A stretch of 43,012 bases of DNA from Phycisphaerae bacterium. GTDB taxonomy: Bacteria; Planctomycetota; Phycisphaerae; UBA1845. Below, piece by piece: positions 31,368-40,971 of this stretch. The position numbers were made by a program, and so were the translations under genes. The stretch covers positions 1 through 43,012 of the forward strand of contig JAJVHU010000056.1 in assembly GCA_022072505.1 (NCBI GenBank), written 5' to 3'. How positions within the stretch are numbered: position 1 is the first letter of the stretch; each line of letters starts with the position of its first letter. Under the pieces are notes generated by a model. The model had not been told where the DNA came from, ran no database searches, and saw only the letters and a list, made by a program, of their open reading frames with translations.

Positions 31368-33542
31368 TCAGTCCGCGCCGCCGCCCGCCGTCTTCGCCGC
31401 GGATCGCCCGATCAGCACACACCCGGCCGTGAAAAGCGCGATCGCAGGCACGATCACGACCGCCGGCAGGTGATCCTGCGCGCCCTCTTGCGGTTGCGGC
31501 AGGAACGAGAACCACTCCCGATGCGCTGCGGACAACGTCAGGATCGAATTGTGCAGGAAATGTATGAGGACGCCCGGAAGGATGGACCGCGTCGTCCAGC
31601 ACACCCACCCCAGCAACGCGCCGAGCAGGAACGTCACCGGCAGCTTCGCAAGGATGAAATGAAACACCGCGAACACCGCGGCGCTGACCGCGATCGCCGT
31701 CATCTTTCGCACTCCGGATCGCATCGCCCCGAGCAGGAACCCCCGGAACAGCGCCTCCTCGCACACCGCCGGTATCAGACCGAGCATGACGACCAGTTCG
31801 ACCGACGACAGATCGCGCAGCAGCCGCTCCAGCGCCGCGGCGCTGTCCGCCGCAAGATCCGACATGCCGAACCAGTTGTGCTGAAGCACGACCAGCTCCC
31901 GCGCCACGATCCACGACGACGTCCCCAGCAACAGCGCACCCGCCCACGCCCCGACGCTCGCGCCGCCCAGGCAGAACGCCCCGCGTAGATTCACTTTCCA
32001 GTACGCCGCCACCAGCGCCGGGGCCGCCACGAACATCACCGGCATCGCCGCGAACGTCCGCCGCAGCGCGCCGATCCCGTCTTCCGCCCCGCGCGTCGAC
32101 TGCATCCAGGACTGAAGGAAGAACCACGCCGGAAAGAGCACCGCCGTCACCACCAGCGCCATCGTCAGCGACGGACGCGGCGACGGCTGAATCAACCGCC
32201 GATCGAACGTGCTCCGCAACGACTCAACGTCGGCGAAGACCACGCTTTCCTTGCCGAAAACCTGCGCGGCGACGGCCACCGCGGCCGAGGCGTACAACGT
32301 CGTGGACAGCAGGACGGTCAGCAGCTCCGACGTCCCCACCGGCGCGCCGATCAGCAGCTCCCGCGTGAGCAACACCATGTTCCCCACGGGAACGACCAGC
32401 ATCATGCCGCGCAGCTCCGTCGCCGGCAGCGCCGCGAACCCGCCGGGAATCAGCACCGCGAGAATGACCGGCGTGACGTAGTTCTGCGCCTCCTTGAACG
32501 TCCGTGCGTAGCTGCACACCGCCATCATGATCGCGGACATCAGCACCGCAAAGGGAACCAGGCACAGGAGAATCAGCGCAAGCTGCCCGTAAGGAATGCC
32601 CTGCCCGGCGGTGGCGATCAATTCGTTGAACCCGCCGAAATATACCGTCGCGCACACGCTGCCGAGGTTCAACGCGGCCCCGAGGATCGCGATCGTCGTC
32701 ACCACCAGGAATTTCCCGACGATCAGGTCGATCACCGGAACCGGACAGGCGAGGATCGTCTCCAGCGTGCCGCGCTCCCGCTCCCCCGCGGTGATGTCGA
32801 TCGCCGGGTAGATCGCCCCCGTGATCGTCATTAACACCAGAATCAGCGGGAGAATCTGCCCGAGGATCGAGGACGGCGACGCCAGGTTCGTCGCGGTCAC
32901 TTCGAAGGGATCGAAATACGTCGGCGGAAGACGCAGCGCTTCGCGCCGCTCGTCGTTGATCCGCGCCGCCACGCGGGCGATCACGTCCTCAAGCCGGGCG
33001 TGCGCGGTGGCGCTGCGCGGTTCCTCGCGGTCATAAAGAATCCGCACGAGGTTGCGACGATCCGGCGAAAGCGTCAACGCCTCCTCGAACACCAGCCCGA
33101 CGTGGGCGGAGCGGTCCCGGACGCGCTGCTCGATCTCCTCGACGCTGCCGCACGGCGCCCAGCTCAATTGAAGCGGCGGCGCGGCGGACGTTTGATCCGC
33201 GTCCGCCGCCGCGCCGCCCGAGGGCGCGGATTCGGTCGGCGCGGCGAGGTCGTTCTCGGCGCGGGGCGCCGGAGGCTCCAGCGCTCGGATGCGGTCGTAT
33301 TCATGCTGAAGGTGCGCGAGCGACTCCGCCTGCGGTCCGTCCGCCCCTCCGAGTCCGGCGACGATGATCGCCCGCTGCCCCAGCGCCTGCGTCTGAACCG
33401 TGATCGCCTGAAGCGATCCGAGCATCAGCACCGGATACAGGAAGATCGGAACCACGATCATCGCGATCAGCGTCCGCCGGTCGCGCAGCAGGTCCACCAG
33501 CTCCTTGCCGTAAATTGTGCGCACCCGGCGACGGAACGTCAT
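31368..33542 (-). CDS. ABC-2 permease (NatB-like) fused to a CPBP-family membrane protease
   Basis: The 724-residue protein begins as an ABC-2 permease: Y-G-K-E-L-V-D-L-L-R-D-R-R-T, the first helix at about 24-44, a long extracytoplasmic loop and six further helices to about 430 (including A-G-E-R-E-R-G-T-L-E-T-I-L, the signature of NatB-type permeases). The C-terminal third is a CPBP (CAAX protease-like) domain with the E-E-x-x-x-R motif in PAVCEEALFRGFLLG, a later FHF motif and the terminal H-F-x-H-N. The ATPase gene is immediately upstream and overlaps by 4 bases. The pair probably exports Na+ or a small substrate. Confidence 0.85.
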   Translation of the reverse strand: MTFRRRVRTIYGKELVDLLRDRRTLIAMIVVPIFLYPVLMLGSLQAITVQTQALGQRAIIVAGLGGADGPQAESLAHLQHEYDRIRALEPPAPRAENDLAAPTESAPSGGAAADADQTSAAPPLQLSWAPCGSVEEIEQRVRDRSAHVGLVFEEALTLSPDRRNLVRILYDREEPRSATAHARLEDVIARVAARINDERREALRLPPTYFDPFEVTATNLASPSSILGQILPLILVLMTITGAIYPAIDITAGERERGTLETILACPVPVIDLIVGKFLVVTTIAILGAALNLGSVCATVYFGGFNELIATAGQGIPYGQLALILLCLVPFAVLMSAIMMAVCSYARTFKEAQNYVTPVILAVLIPGGFAALPATELRGMMLVVPVGNMVLLTRELLIGAPVGTSELLTVLLSTTLYASAAVAVAAQVFGKESVVFADVESLRSTFDRRLIQPSPRPSLTMALVVTAVLFPAWFFLQSWMQSTRGAEDGIGALRRTFAAMPVMFVAAPALVAAYWKVNLRGAFCLGGASVGAWAGALLLGTSSWIVARELVVLQHNWFGMSDLAADSAAALERLLRDLSSVELVVMLGLIPAVCEEALFRGFLLGAMRSGVRKMTAIAVSAAVFAVFHFILAKLPVTFLLGALLGWVCWTTRSILPGVLIHFLHNSILTLSAAHREWFSFLPQPQEGAQDHLPAVVIVPAIALFTAGCVLIGRSAAKTAGGGAD

Positions 33543-34303
33543 GAAACCGCTCCCGCCGGCGCAGCCGACTCCGCGCCCTCCGCCGCAAGGTTGAGGAAGA
33601 TCGCGCTCAACCGCGACAACCCGGTCCGCTGCTGAAGTTCCTCCAACGTGCCCTCCGCGATCAACCGTCCGTGGTGCAGGAATCCGATCCGGTCGCAGAG
33701 CATCTCCGCTTCGTCCAGGTAATGCGTCGAGAGCAGGATCGTCTTTCCCTCGTCGCCGGCGCGGCGGATGAAGTCCAGAATCAGGCGGTTGCTGATCACG
33801 TCCAGCCCCAGCGTCGGCTCGTCCATCACCAGCACCGGCGGATCCGCCACCAGCACCCGACCGATGTTCACTCGCTGACGCTGCCCGGTGGACAGACTCC
33901 CGCAGCGAATATCCGCGAACTCCCGCATGTCCAGCCAGTCCACCAGGTGCTCGGCGCGGCGACGCGCGGACGGGCGGTCCATCCCGTGAAGCTCCGCGAA
34001 GTACTGCAGCAGTTCCCGCGGCGTCAGGCGAAGGTACAATCCGGTGTTCGCGGTGAGAAATCCGAGGACGCGCTTCACCTCAAAGGGCTGGGTTGCAACA
34101 TCATATCCGGCGAGCCGGGCCGAACCCGACGTCGGAAGGATCATCCCCGACAGCATCCGCAGCGTCGTCGTCTTGCCCGCGCCGTTCGGCCCCAGAAGTC
34201 CGAAGATCTCCCCGCGCGCTACCCGGAACGACAGCCCGTCCACCGCCCGCTTCTGACCGCCCGCGATCGGAAAGGACTTGACCAGGTTGTCGGCGACGAC
34301 CAT
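33539..34303 (-). CDS. ABC transporter ATPase (NatA-like)
   Basis: The 254-residue protein has all ABC ATPase motifs in order: Walker A GLLGPNGAGKTTTLRML, a Q-loop, the signature LSTGQRQRVNIGR, Walker B VLVMDEPTLGLD and the switch histidine in LLSTHYLDEAEML. Its partner permease overlaps its stop by 4 bases, so the two are a co-translated transporter of the NatA/NatB type. ATG 34303 gives the family's usual N-terminus (V-V-A-D-N-L-V-K-S-F); the open frame reaches further upstream but without domain content. Confidence 0.9.
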   Translation of the reverse strand: MVVADNLVKSFPIAGGQKRAVDGLSFRVARGEIFGLLGPNGAGKTTTLRMLSGMILPTSGSARLAGYDVATQPFEVKRVLGFLTANTGLYLRLTPRELLQYFAELHGMDRPSARRRAEHLVDWLDMREFADIRCGSLSTGQRQRVNIGRVLVADPPVLVMDEPTLGLDVISNRLILDFIRRAGDEGKTILLSTHYLDEAEMLCDRIGFLHHGRLIAEGTLEELQQRTGLSRLSAIFLNLAAEGAESAAPAGAVS

Positions 34304-34358
34304 CTCCACCGGGCGCGGATTGTAACGGCGACTCCGCCGCGCCACACCCGGGGCGTTT

Positions 34359-35915
34359 TCAAGGTTGAGGGTCTGACTCGGATTCGGGGGATCGCCGCGC
34401 GGGCGCGGTGAAGCGCCCGTGCAGCCACCACGTCCGCACGTCCTCCACGTCATACCGCTGTCCGCGCGACTTCAGCCACGCCAGCGGCTCGGGCACGGTG
34501 AAGGTCCGGTCCGGCTGGCGGACCAGCCCCACCTCCCGGTCAAAGAGGCGAACCGTCAGCAAAGTCTGATTCTCGTACCCGTGCGTCCCGAAGATGCGCA
34601 ACTGATCGCCCTGGAGCTGCAGCCGCGCCCCGAACCTGGCGTACTCGACGCGCTCCGGCAGCATCGACGAGACATCCACCCCGAGAAGCTCCTTCGCCGC
34701 CGAGGCGAGCATCTGCCGGTCAAGGTATCCCGGACCCTCCGGCGGCGGGTGGACGTTGATCTCCAGATCGGCGTACTCCACCCGATCATCGTTGATGATG
34801 ATCGAGCTGATGACGATCTCGGCCACGCCCGTCGCCTTGCCTCGCCCCACCAGCTCGCTGATCGGCTCCAGCGAAAGTCCGGCGAGATACCCGGACGCCG
34901 AAAGATGACGGATCGACTCCCCCGCGACGCTCAGACGGCGCACGTTCAGGTGCAGCCGGCTCGTTCCCTGCGGATCGACGACCGGCCAGATCTGCCCCGG
35001 GCGCATCGCCGCAATCTCCCCGGCGCACTCCACGACCCGCACCTTCCGGTCGGCGACTTCGAACCGGTCCACATCGAGGTGCGCCCGTCCGTCAAAGGGC
35101 CCGCCCGGTACGCGCCGCGTCAACTCCGCAAGCTCCGCGCCCAGCAATTCCCCGACAAACGTCCAGACCGCAACGCCCTCTTCCGGCGCGAAGCGCAGGC
35201 GCCCGCTGACCTCCCCCGACTTCGCCGGACCTCCCAGCACCTGCTCCAGGCCCGCCGCGTCCAGCGCCATCCGAGGGATCGACAATTCCACGTCGTGAAA
35301 ATCTAGCGCCGCTCCCGAGGTGAACCGCGCCGTGATCGAGATCGGCGACCCGACCTCCCGGCCGTTCAGCGCCCGGCACGTCAGCCGCGCTTCCCCCTCC
35401 CCCAGCTCGGTGAAGTCAATGACCCCGGCCGCGTTCTCCGCGCGCACTTCGAAGTCGTCCTGAACCCACCGGAAATCAAAGTCCTCAAGGCGCACCCGGC
35501 GAAGACCCAGCTCCGCGAAGTCGTGCTGAAGCCCGGCCGCGATCAGCCGCTCGTATTCGTACCGCCGCCACTCCGGCGTCCCCACCACCAGCCACCCCGA
35601 CCGCAGATGCAGGTGATAACCGGGTTCATCGCCGACAAGCTGCTCCAGCCAGGTCGCGCGGTTGCACGCGAACACGTGCGGCCCGCCGTCCCACAACCGC
35701 GCCGCCACGTCCCGGAACGCCTGTCCGTGAAACGAAAGCGGCTCCAGCGCGCCGAACGTCACGGGCATCCCCATCCAGGTGCTGATCTCCGCTTCGATCC
35801 GCCGGTGATTCGCCTCGCTTCGGAGGTACCAGGCGTAGGCGAACGTGCCTCCGAACGCCCCGATCGGGCAAAGCAGCGTCAGCGCCAGGATGAAGCGTTT
35901 TCCGCCGGACGACAT
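34359..35915 (-). CDS. AsmA-like envelope protein, hypothetical
   Basis: The 518-residue protein has an N-terminal signal anchor (about 8-28, L-A-L-T-L-L-C-P-I-G-A-F). A long beta-rich region follows that resembles AsmA/TamB-type envelope proteins: I-E-A-E-I-S-T-W-M-G-M-P-V near the start, then repeated strands such as V-R-L-E-D-F-D-F-R-W and R-L-H-L-N-V-R-R-L-S. The family is involved in lipid traffic to the outer membrane. Motif support is weak, so this is a fold-level guess. ATG 35915 is chosen as the first ATG with a signal-anchor-like N-terminus; the frame continues upstream with no domain content. Confidence 0.55.
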   Translation of the reverse strand: MSSGGKRFILALTLLCPIGAFGGTFAYAWYLRSEANHRRIEAEISTWMGMPVTFGALEPLSFHGQAFRDVAARLWDGGPHVFACNRATWLEQLVGDEPGYHLHLRSGWLVVGTPEWRRYEYERLIAAGLQHDFAELGLRRVRLEDFDFRWVQDDFEVRAENAAGVIDFTELGEGEARLTCRALNGREVGSPISITARFTSGAALDFHDVELSIPRMALDAAGLEQVLGGPAKSGEVSGRLRFAPEEGVAVWTFVGELLGAELAELTRRVPGGPFDGRAHLDVDRFEVADRKVRVVECAGEIAAMRPGQIWPVVDPQGTSRLHLNVRRLSVAGESIRHLSASGYLAGLSLEPISELVGRGKATGVAEIVISSIIINDDRVEYADLEINVHPPPEGPGYLDRQMLASAAKELLGVDVSSMLPERVEYARFGARLQLQGDQLRIFGTHGYENQTLLTVRLFDREVGLVRQPDRTFTVPEPLAWLKSRGQRYDVEDVRTWWLHGRFTAPARRSPESESDPQP

Positions 35916-35953
35916 AATCACCACGCAGGATTGTTCGCGGACGCGACGCTTCC

Positions 35954-37198
35954 TCAACCCGCGGCGACAGGTTCCGACGGATACACGCGCTTCCCGGCGA
36001 TGTATGTCGCCGTCGGGAGGCTCGTTCCGTCGAGAACCCGGTCGAGGACCGGCTTCTTCCCCGGCGGCGCGGACACTGCAACCAGGTCCGCCCAGCGCCG
36101 CGGCGTCAATGCGCCGGTCTGCTCGTCCATCCCCAGCGCCTTGGCGCCCGCCAGCGTCCCGAGACGCAGCAGGGTTTCCGCGGAAACGTCCGGGCACGTG
36201 CGGCGCACGTGCCGCAACTCCTCCAGCACCGACAGGGACGGGTTGGACGCCAGGCTGTCCGTGCCGATGCAGATGTTCATGCCTCGCGCAAGCATCTCCC
36301 GGAACCGGTGCGGCGGATGCGAGAACGCCGCGTGAGTGCGCGGGCAGTAAGCGACGCTCGGCCCGCGCTCCGCCAGCACGGCAAGTTGCGCATCCGTCAC
36401 GTAGTTCACGTGCGCCAGGAGCGTCTTCGACGAAAGCAATCCCTCCCGCTCCAGCCACGTCACCGGGTCCACCCCCGGCGTGTCCACGCGATCATCCCAG
36501 ACCTTCATGCGCATCAGGAACTCCCGGAAGTCCCCGTCTCCGGCGACCGCAAAACGCTCCTCTTGCGCCGTCTCCAGCAGATGCATGCAGACCGGCGCGC
36601 CGATCTCGCGCGCCGCCTCCGCACATCGCCTCAACGCCGCGGGCTCGATCGTATACGGCGCATGCGGAGAGACTCCGACGCGCAGCCGCGGCGCCGCCCA
36701 CTCCGCCGCCAGCGCCGCCGCGAGGCGCCTTTCCAGCATCGACCGACGCTGCCCGATCGCGATCACCTCGCCGAACGACACCGACCGCAAATGCGATCGG
36801 GCCAGCATCGGCCGTGTCCAGTCCGGCGTGGTGGTCACGTCTCCGATCGACGTCACTCCGCACGCCAGGCTCTCCTCGATCCCCCGCCGCACCGCTTCCG
36901 CCGTCGACGTCTCATCCGGCGCGGCGGCGCTCCGCTTCTGCATCAGCGCGCTTAACCACGCGACGAACGAACTTTGCGGCGGAACCTGGCCGTGAAGATC
37001 GCTGAGATCAAGGTGCGTATGCGCATTGACGAACCCGGGCAGCAGCACCGCCTCGCCCAGATCCACCGGTTCTCCGGTCGCCCCGCGCAGCGCCGCAAAA
37101 GGCCCGACTTCGACGATCTTTCCGCCTTCCGCGACGACCGCGCCGTTCTCGATCGCCGAGCCTTCGACCGGATACACCCACTTCGCTCGAAATATCAA
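35954..37198 (-). CDS. Metal-dependent amidohydrolase (aminofutalosine deaminase-like)
   Basis: The ~414-residue enzyme is a TIM-barrel amidohydrolase of the TRZ/ATZ/SsnA/chlorohydrolase group. Metal ligands visible are FVNAHTHLDL (first two His), a VCMHLLE histidine, the LLAHVNYV histidine and the GTDSLASN aspartate. Substrate residues include VSPHAPYT. Planctomycetes make menaquinone by the futalosine route and its aminofutalosine deaminases look like this, so that is a good candidate. Guanine or S-adenosylhomocysteine deaminase is possible. The start is uncertain: TTG 37198 lies 8 bases from GGGAGG, and the frame is open to 37258. Confidence 0.75.
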   Translation of the reverse strand: MIFRAKWVYPVEGSAIENGAVVAEGGKIVEVGPFAALRGATGEPVDLGEAVLLPGFVNAHTHLDLSDLHGQVPPQSSFVAWLSALMQKRSAAAPDETSTAEAVRRGIEESLACGVTSIGDVTTTPDWTRPMLARSHLRSVSFGEVIAIGQRRSMLERRLAAALAAEWAAPRLRVGVSPHAPYTIEPAALRRCAEAAREIGAPVCMHLLETAQEERFAVAGDGDFREFLMRMKVWDDRVDTPGVDPVTWLEREGLLSSKTLLAHVNYVTDAQLAVLAERGPSVAYCPRTHAAFSHPPHRFREMLARGMNICIGTDSLASNPSLSVLEELRHVRRTCPDVSAETLLRLGTLAGAKALGMDEQTGALTPRRWADLVAVSAPPGKKPVLDRVLDGTSLPTATYIAGKRVYPSEPVAAG

Positions 37199-37260
37199 GA
37201 CTCCGGCCTCCCTTCCCGAGGGCGACTCGTGTTCGCCCGCGCCTGACACGGGGCACACGC

Positions 37261-38028
37261 CTAACTCGCTTTCCCAGCCCCTTCCGCTTCGCGATGATAC
37301 TCGATCACACGCCCGTCCACCTCAAAACCCGCCGACCGGAGCCGGGCAAGCCGCTCCCCTCGTTCAACCGCCAGCGGAAGACAAACTGTCCGCATCTGCA
37401 AGCGCTGCGCCAGCGCCAGAACGTGCGCCAGGAGCGCCCGCTCGACGGTCGCCTCGTCCGTCCCCGCAAGGATCTCCGGCTCGATGATCCGCCCGATGTC
37501 GCCGACCTGGTGCAGCGCGATCCGCCCCGCCGGACGGCCCGCCTGAAGCGCGACGAACGCATCGAACGACGCGTCGTCCAGCCGGGCGACACCCGCCGCT
37601 TTCGCCTCTTGCGCGTCCCCGAACGTGGCCTCGTAGGCGCCCCGCATCGCTCGCGCGGGCAGGATGCGAACCTGCGGCGCGGGGATCAGATGAACCCACC
37701 GTGCCAGGGTCAGACAGACGTACTCGATCTCGACAAACCCTCGAACGATCAGGAACGACCCCAGCCCGTCGATCCGCCGACCCTCGGCCGGCGCCCAGCG
37801 ATGACACGTCAGCCCGCGACCCGCGAAAAAGGACTCCGCCTCCGCGAACGCCTCCTCCGCCCGGCGCCCCGGCGGCAGGATCACCTCTCGGAACTGATTG
37901 ACCTCAGGCAACGTCACAAAGCGTTCGCAAACGAACGCGACCCCGAGGTCCAGCGTGTGACGTTCGCAAAGCTGGCCGCAGTACGCCTGACTCGACCGCA
38001 GGATCGATCCCAACGTCGTGTGCGTCAT
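37261..38028 (-). CDS. GNAT-like acyltransferase, hypothetical
   Basis: The 255-residue product looks like a protein of two small GNAT-type halves. T-H-T-T-L-G-S-I-L-R-S-S-Q is at the start, then CERFVTLPEVNQFREVILPP and a central M-R-G-A-Y-E-A-T-F-G segment. The GNAT-like strand-turn pattern RPAGRIALHQVGDIGRI is followed by a helix with LLAHVLALAQRLQMRTVCLP. I cannot name a substrate. ATG 38028 overlaps the gatA stop (ATGA), so it is translated with gatA. Confidence 0.55.
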   Translation of the reverse strand: MTHTTLGSILRSSQAYCGQLCERHTLDLGVAFVCERFVTLPEVNQFREVILPPGRRAEEAFAEAESFFAGRGLTCHRWAPAEGRRIDGLGSFLIVRGFVEIEYVCLTLARWVHLIPAPQVRILPARAMRGAYEATFGDAQEAKAAGVARLDDASFDAFVALQAGRPAGRIALHQVGDIGRIIEPEILAGTDEATVERALLAHVLALAQRLQMRTVCLPLAVERGERLARLRSAGFEVDGRVIEYHREAEGAGKAS

Positions 38029-39491
38029 GCGGCGGCCTCCGTCGCAGGAAAAACCGGCGGGACACGGCGATGATGATCCGTCGCGAGCTGGAACTGATGC
38101 GCCGCCTGAAGCAGCCGGACCTCGCCGAACACCGGACCCATCAATTGCAGCCCGATCGGCAACCCCAGCGCGTCGAACCCGCACGGAACGCTGATCCCGC
38201 AGATTCCCGCGAGATTCGCCGGGATCGTGTAAACATCACTGAGGTACATCGCCAGCGGATCGGAGGCCTTCTCCCCGAGGCGGAACGCCGTCGTCGGCGT
38301 CACCGGCCCGGCGATCACGTCCACCTCCCCGAACGCGCGCTCAAAGTCGCGTCGGATCAGCGTCCGAACCCGGGAAGCCTTGTCGTAATACGCATCGTAG
38401 TATCCGCTCGACAGCGCGTGCGTTCCGATCATGATCCGACGCTTCACCTCCGCCCCCAGCCCTCGCCCGCGAGACGCCTTGTACACCTCGATCAGGTCGG
38501 CCCCTTCCGCTCGTCGCCCGTACCGGAGGCCGTCGAACCGCGCAAGATTGCTCGACGCCTCCGCCGGCGCGACGATGTAGTAGCACGCAGCCGCATATTC
38601 CGTGTGCGGCAGGGCGATTTCTCTTGTCTTCGCCCCCAGCGACCGCAGCACGTCGATCGCGCCCTGAACCGCCGCACAAACCTCGGCGCTTAATCCCTCG
38701 CCGAAATACTCGTGCGGAAGTCCGATGCGCAGCCCGCGGATCGGCGCGTCGATCGCCGCCGCGTAATCCGGCGGCGCATCCGGCGCGGACGTCGAGTCCC
38801 GCGCGTCCGGTCCGGCAAGGACGTTCATCAGGAGCGCCGCATCCCGCGCGTCCGTGGTGATCGGACCCACCTGATCAAGACTGCTCCCGAACGCCACCAG
38901 TCCGAACCGCGAGACGCGGCCGTATCCGGGTTTCAACCCCGTGACGCCGCACAGCGCAGCCGGCTGACGGATCGAACCTCCCGTGTCGCTGCCCAACGCC
39001 GCCGGAACGAGACGCGCCGCCACCGCCGCGGCCGATCCGCCGGAAGACCCGCCGGGAACCCGCTCCGGATCCCACGGGTTCCGCGTCGGGCCGAACGCGC
39101 TGTTTTCCGTGCTGCTGCCCATCGCGAACTCGTCGAGGTTCGTCTTGCCGACGACGATCGCTCCGGCGCGTTCAAGACGCTGGACGACTTCCGCGTCGTA
39201 AAGCGATGAAAACCCTGCCAGCATTCCGGACCCGCAGGTCGTCGGCGCAAAGGCGGTGCAGAGATTGTCCTTCACGGCGATCGGCACGCCGCATAACGGT
39301 CCCAGCGCCTCGCCCCTTGAACACGCTTCGTCGATCCGCCGCGCCGCCGCCAGCGACCGCTCCGCGTCGACGTGCAGGAACGCGCGGATCTCCGCCGCGG
39401 CGGCGATCCGCTGAAGACAGTCGCGCATCACGTCTTCGGCCGGCACGCGCCCGCGGCGAACCCCCTCCGCCGTCTCAAACACGGTAAGCAC
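38025..39491 (-). CDS. gatA: Asp-tRNA(Asn)/Glu-tRNA(Gln) amidotransferase subunit A
   Basis: The 488-residue enzyme belongs to the amidase signature family. The catalytic Ser-cisSer-Lys triad is visible: Lys in PIAVKDNLC, cis-Ser in GSDTGGSIR and the nucleophile in PGGSSGGSAAAVAA. GatCAB converts mischarged Glu-tRNA(Gln) or Asp-tRNA(Asn) to the correct aminoacyl-tRNA; subunit A releases ammonia from glutamine. gatC lies 3 bases upstream on the same strand. gatB is not in the window. Length and motifs are standard for a housekeeping gene. Confidence 0.95.
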   Translation of the reverse strand: MLTVFETAEGVRRGRVPAEDVMRDCLQRIAAAAEIRAFLHVDAERSLAAARRIDEACSRGEALGPLCGVPIAVKDNLCTAFAPTTCGSGMLAGFSSLYDAEVVQRLERAGAIVVGKTNLDEFAMGSSTENSAFGPTRNPWDPERVPGGSSGGSAAAVAARLVPAALGSDTGGSIRQPAALCGVTGLKPGYGRVSRFGLVAFGSSLDQVGPITTDARDAALLMNVLAGPDARDSTSAPDAPPDYAAAIDAPIRGLRIGLPHEYFGEGLSAEVCAAVQGAIDVLRSLGAKTREIALPHTEYAAACYYIVAPAEASSNLARFDGLRYGRRAEGADLIEVYKASRGRGLGAEVKRRIMIGTHALSSGYYDAYYDKASRVRTLIRRDFERAFGEVDVIAGPVTPTTAFRLGEKASDPLAMYLSDVYTIPANLAGICGISVPCGFDALGLPIGLQLMGPVFGEVRLLQAAHQFQLATDHHRRVPPVFPATEAAA

Positions 39492-39494
39492 GTC

Positions 39495-39794
39495 TTAGGC
39501 CCCTCCGTCCGCGAGCACCTTCGGCACCTTGAAGAACCCCTGATCCGCGCTCGGCGCATTGCGCAGCGCAAGACCCGGTCCGCAACCGTCCCTCGACAGG
39601 TCGTCCCGCAGAACGTCCTGAAGCGCCAAGGCGTGAACCGTGGGCGGGACATCCGCCGTCGGCGCTGCTCCGAGACGCTCAAAGTAGTCGAGAATGCTCG
39701 CAAGCTGGCCGACGTACGCCGCCTCCTCGGTCTCCGCCAGATTCAGTCGCGCCAGGTGTGCGACGCGTCGAACGTCTTCAAGGGTCAGGGACAC
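39495..39794 (-). CDS. gatC: Asp-tRNA(Asn)/Glu-tRNA(Gln) amidotransferase subunit C
   Basis: The 99-residue protein matches GatC along its whole length: SLTLEDVRRVAHLARLNLAE, then Q-L-A-S-I-L-D-Y-F-E-R-L, D-V-P-P-T and L-R-D-D-L at the end of the core, finishing G-F-F-K-V-P-K-V. It stabilises GatA in the GatCAB complex. GTG 39794 is chosen as the start because AGGAG lies 6 bases upstream and the family N-terminus begins there. Confidence 0.93.
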   Translation of the reverse strand: MSLTLEDVRRVAHLARLNLAETEEAAYVGQLASILDYFERLGAAPTADVPPTVHALALQDVLRDDLSRDGCGPGLALRNAPSADQGFFKVPKVLADGGA

Positions 39795-39942
39795 CGTGTT
39801 CTCCTGAGGGATCCGGTTCAAGGCGACGCCGCGCTGGATTCAGCCCCCGCCGCCCTTGCTGCGGGTTCATCGTGGCGCGCCCCCGCGCCGGGGTCAACCG
39901 ACCGGCTGGTCACGCCGCCGCGCCGCTGTAAGATGCCCCGCG

Positions 39943-40971
39943 ATGACCGCTGGAGCTTCCGGTCAAGGTTCGCACGACGCCTTCGATGTCCTTTTTACCT
40001 GCGTCGGCCGCAGAGTCGAACTCATCGACGCTTTCCGTCGCGCCGCCGCGGCCCTGACGCTGAATCTGCGGGTCCACGGCGCGGACGTGACCCGCCTCGC
40101 CCCGGGCATGCACCACGTGGACGAAGCCCACCTGGTGCCGCGCATCGACTCGCCGCATTACGTCCCGGCGCTCCTTGATCTGGTGAACACGCGCCGGGTT
40201 CGACTGATCGTTCCGAGCATCGACCCGGATCTGCCGGTCCTTGCCGCAGGCGCCGCGGAGTTCCTGTCGCGCGGCTGCACCGTGCTGGTCAGCGAACCCG
40301 CCGTGATCGAAACCTGCCGAGACAAGCTGCGCACGCATCAGGCGCTCCGCCTCGCCGGCATTGACACGCCTGACACCTGGCGGCTTGCCGACTTCCCGGC
40401 GGGCGGGGCGGTCTACCCCGTGTACATGAAGCCGCGTTACGGAAGCGCCGCCCGGGGGAATTTTGTCGTTCAGTCCGCTTTCGAGCTGGACGTGCTCGGC
40501 GCCCGCGTCAGCGACCCGATCGTGCAGGAATACGTCGAGGGCGTCGAGCACACCCTCGACGTCTACTGCGGGCTGGACGGCGTTCCGCGCTGCGTCGTCC
40601 CGCGCCGCCGGCTCGAGGTGCGCAGCGGCGAAGTGAGCAAGTCGCTGATCGTCCGGGACGACGCGCTGATGAACGCGGGGCGCCGGGTCGTCGAAGCGCT
40701 CCCCGGGTGTCGCGGTGTTGTCACCGTCCAGGTCATTCAAGCCCGCGCCGGACGCATCCGCGTCATCGAAATCAATCCGCGGTTCGGCGGGGGGGCGCCC
40801 CTGTCGATCCACGCCGGCGCCGATTTCCCACGCTGGATCCTTCAGACGCTCCTCGGGAGTCTGCCGGTCATCGATCCCCTCGGGTTCGCCGATGACGTCG
40901 CAATGCTGCGTTTCGACCGATCCGTGTTCGTCGAGCGGGCATCGGAGCACTCGGCCGAACGCGCGTCATAA
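39943..40971 (+). CDS. ATP-grasp protein (carbamoyl-phosphate synthase-like)
   Basis: The 342-residue protein has an N-terminal Rossmann-like pre-ATP-grasp domain (FDVLFTCVGRRVELIDAFRR, then I-V-P-S-I-D-P-D-L-P-V-L). The ATP-grasp fold follows with the lysine loop VYMKPRYGSAARGNFV, the strand VQEYVEGVEHTLDVYC and the metal-binding strand VIEINPRFGGGAPL. These enzymes ligate a carboxylate to an amine or thiol through an acyl-phosphate; the substrate is unknown. ATG 39943 is used; the frame is open further upstream without domain content. It converges on yraN, overlapping by 6 bases. Confidence 0.8.
   Translation: MTAGASGQGSHDAFDVLFTCVGRRVELIDAFRRAAAALTLNLRVHGADVTRLAPGMHHVDEAHLVPRIDSPHYVPALLDLVNTRRVRLIVPSIDPDLPVLAAGAAEFLSRGCTVLVSEPAVIETCRDKLRTHQALRLAGIDTPDTWRLADFPAGGAVYPVYMKPRYGSAARGNFVVQSAFELDVLGARVSDPIVQEYVEGVEHTLDVYCGLDGVPRCVVPRRRLEVRSGEVSKSLIVRDDALMNAGRRVVEALPGCRGVVTVQVIQARAGRIRVIEINPRFGGGAPLSIHAGADFPRWILQTLLGSLPVIDPLGFADDVAMLRFDRSVFVERASEHSAERAS

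Noticed and set aside
30772..32127. Minus-strand frame of 451 codons
   Set aside because: Runs across the end of the glycosyltransferase and into the permease gene; low-complexity glycine/arginine composition and no domain.
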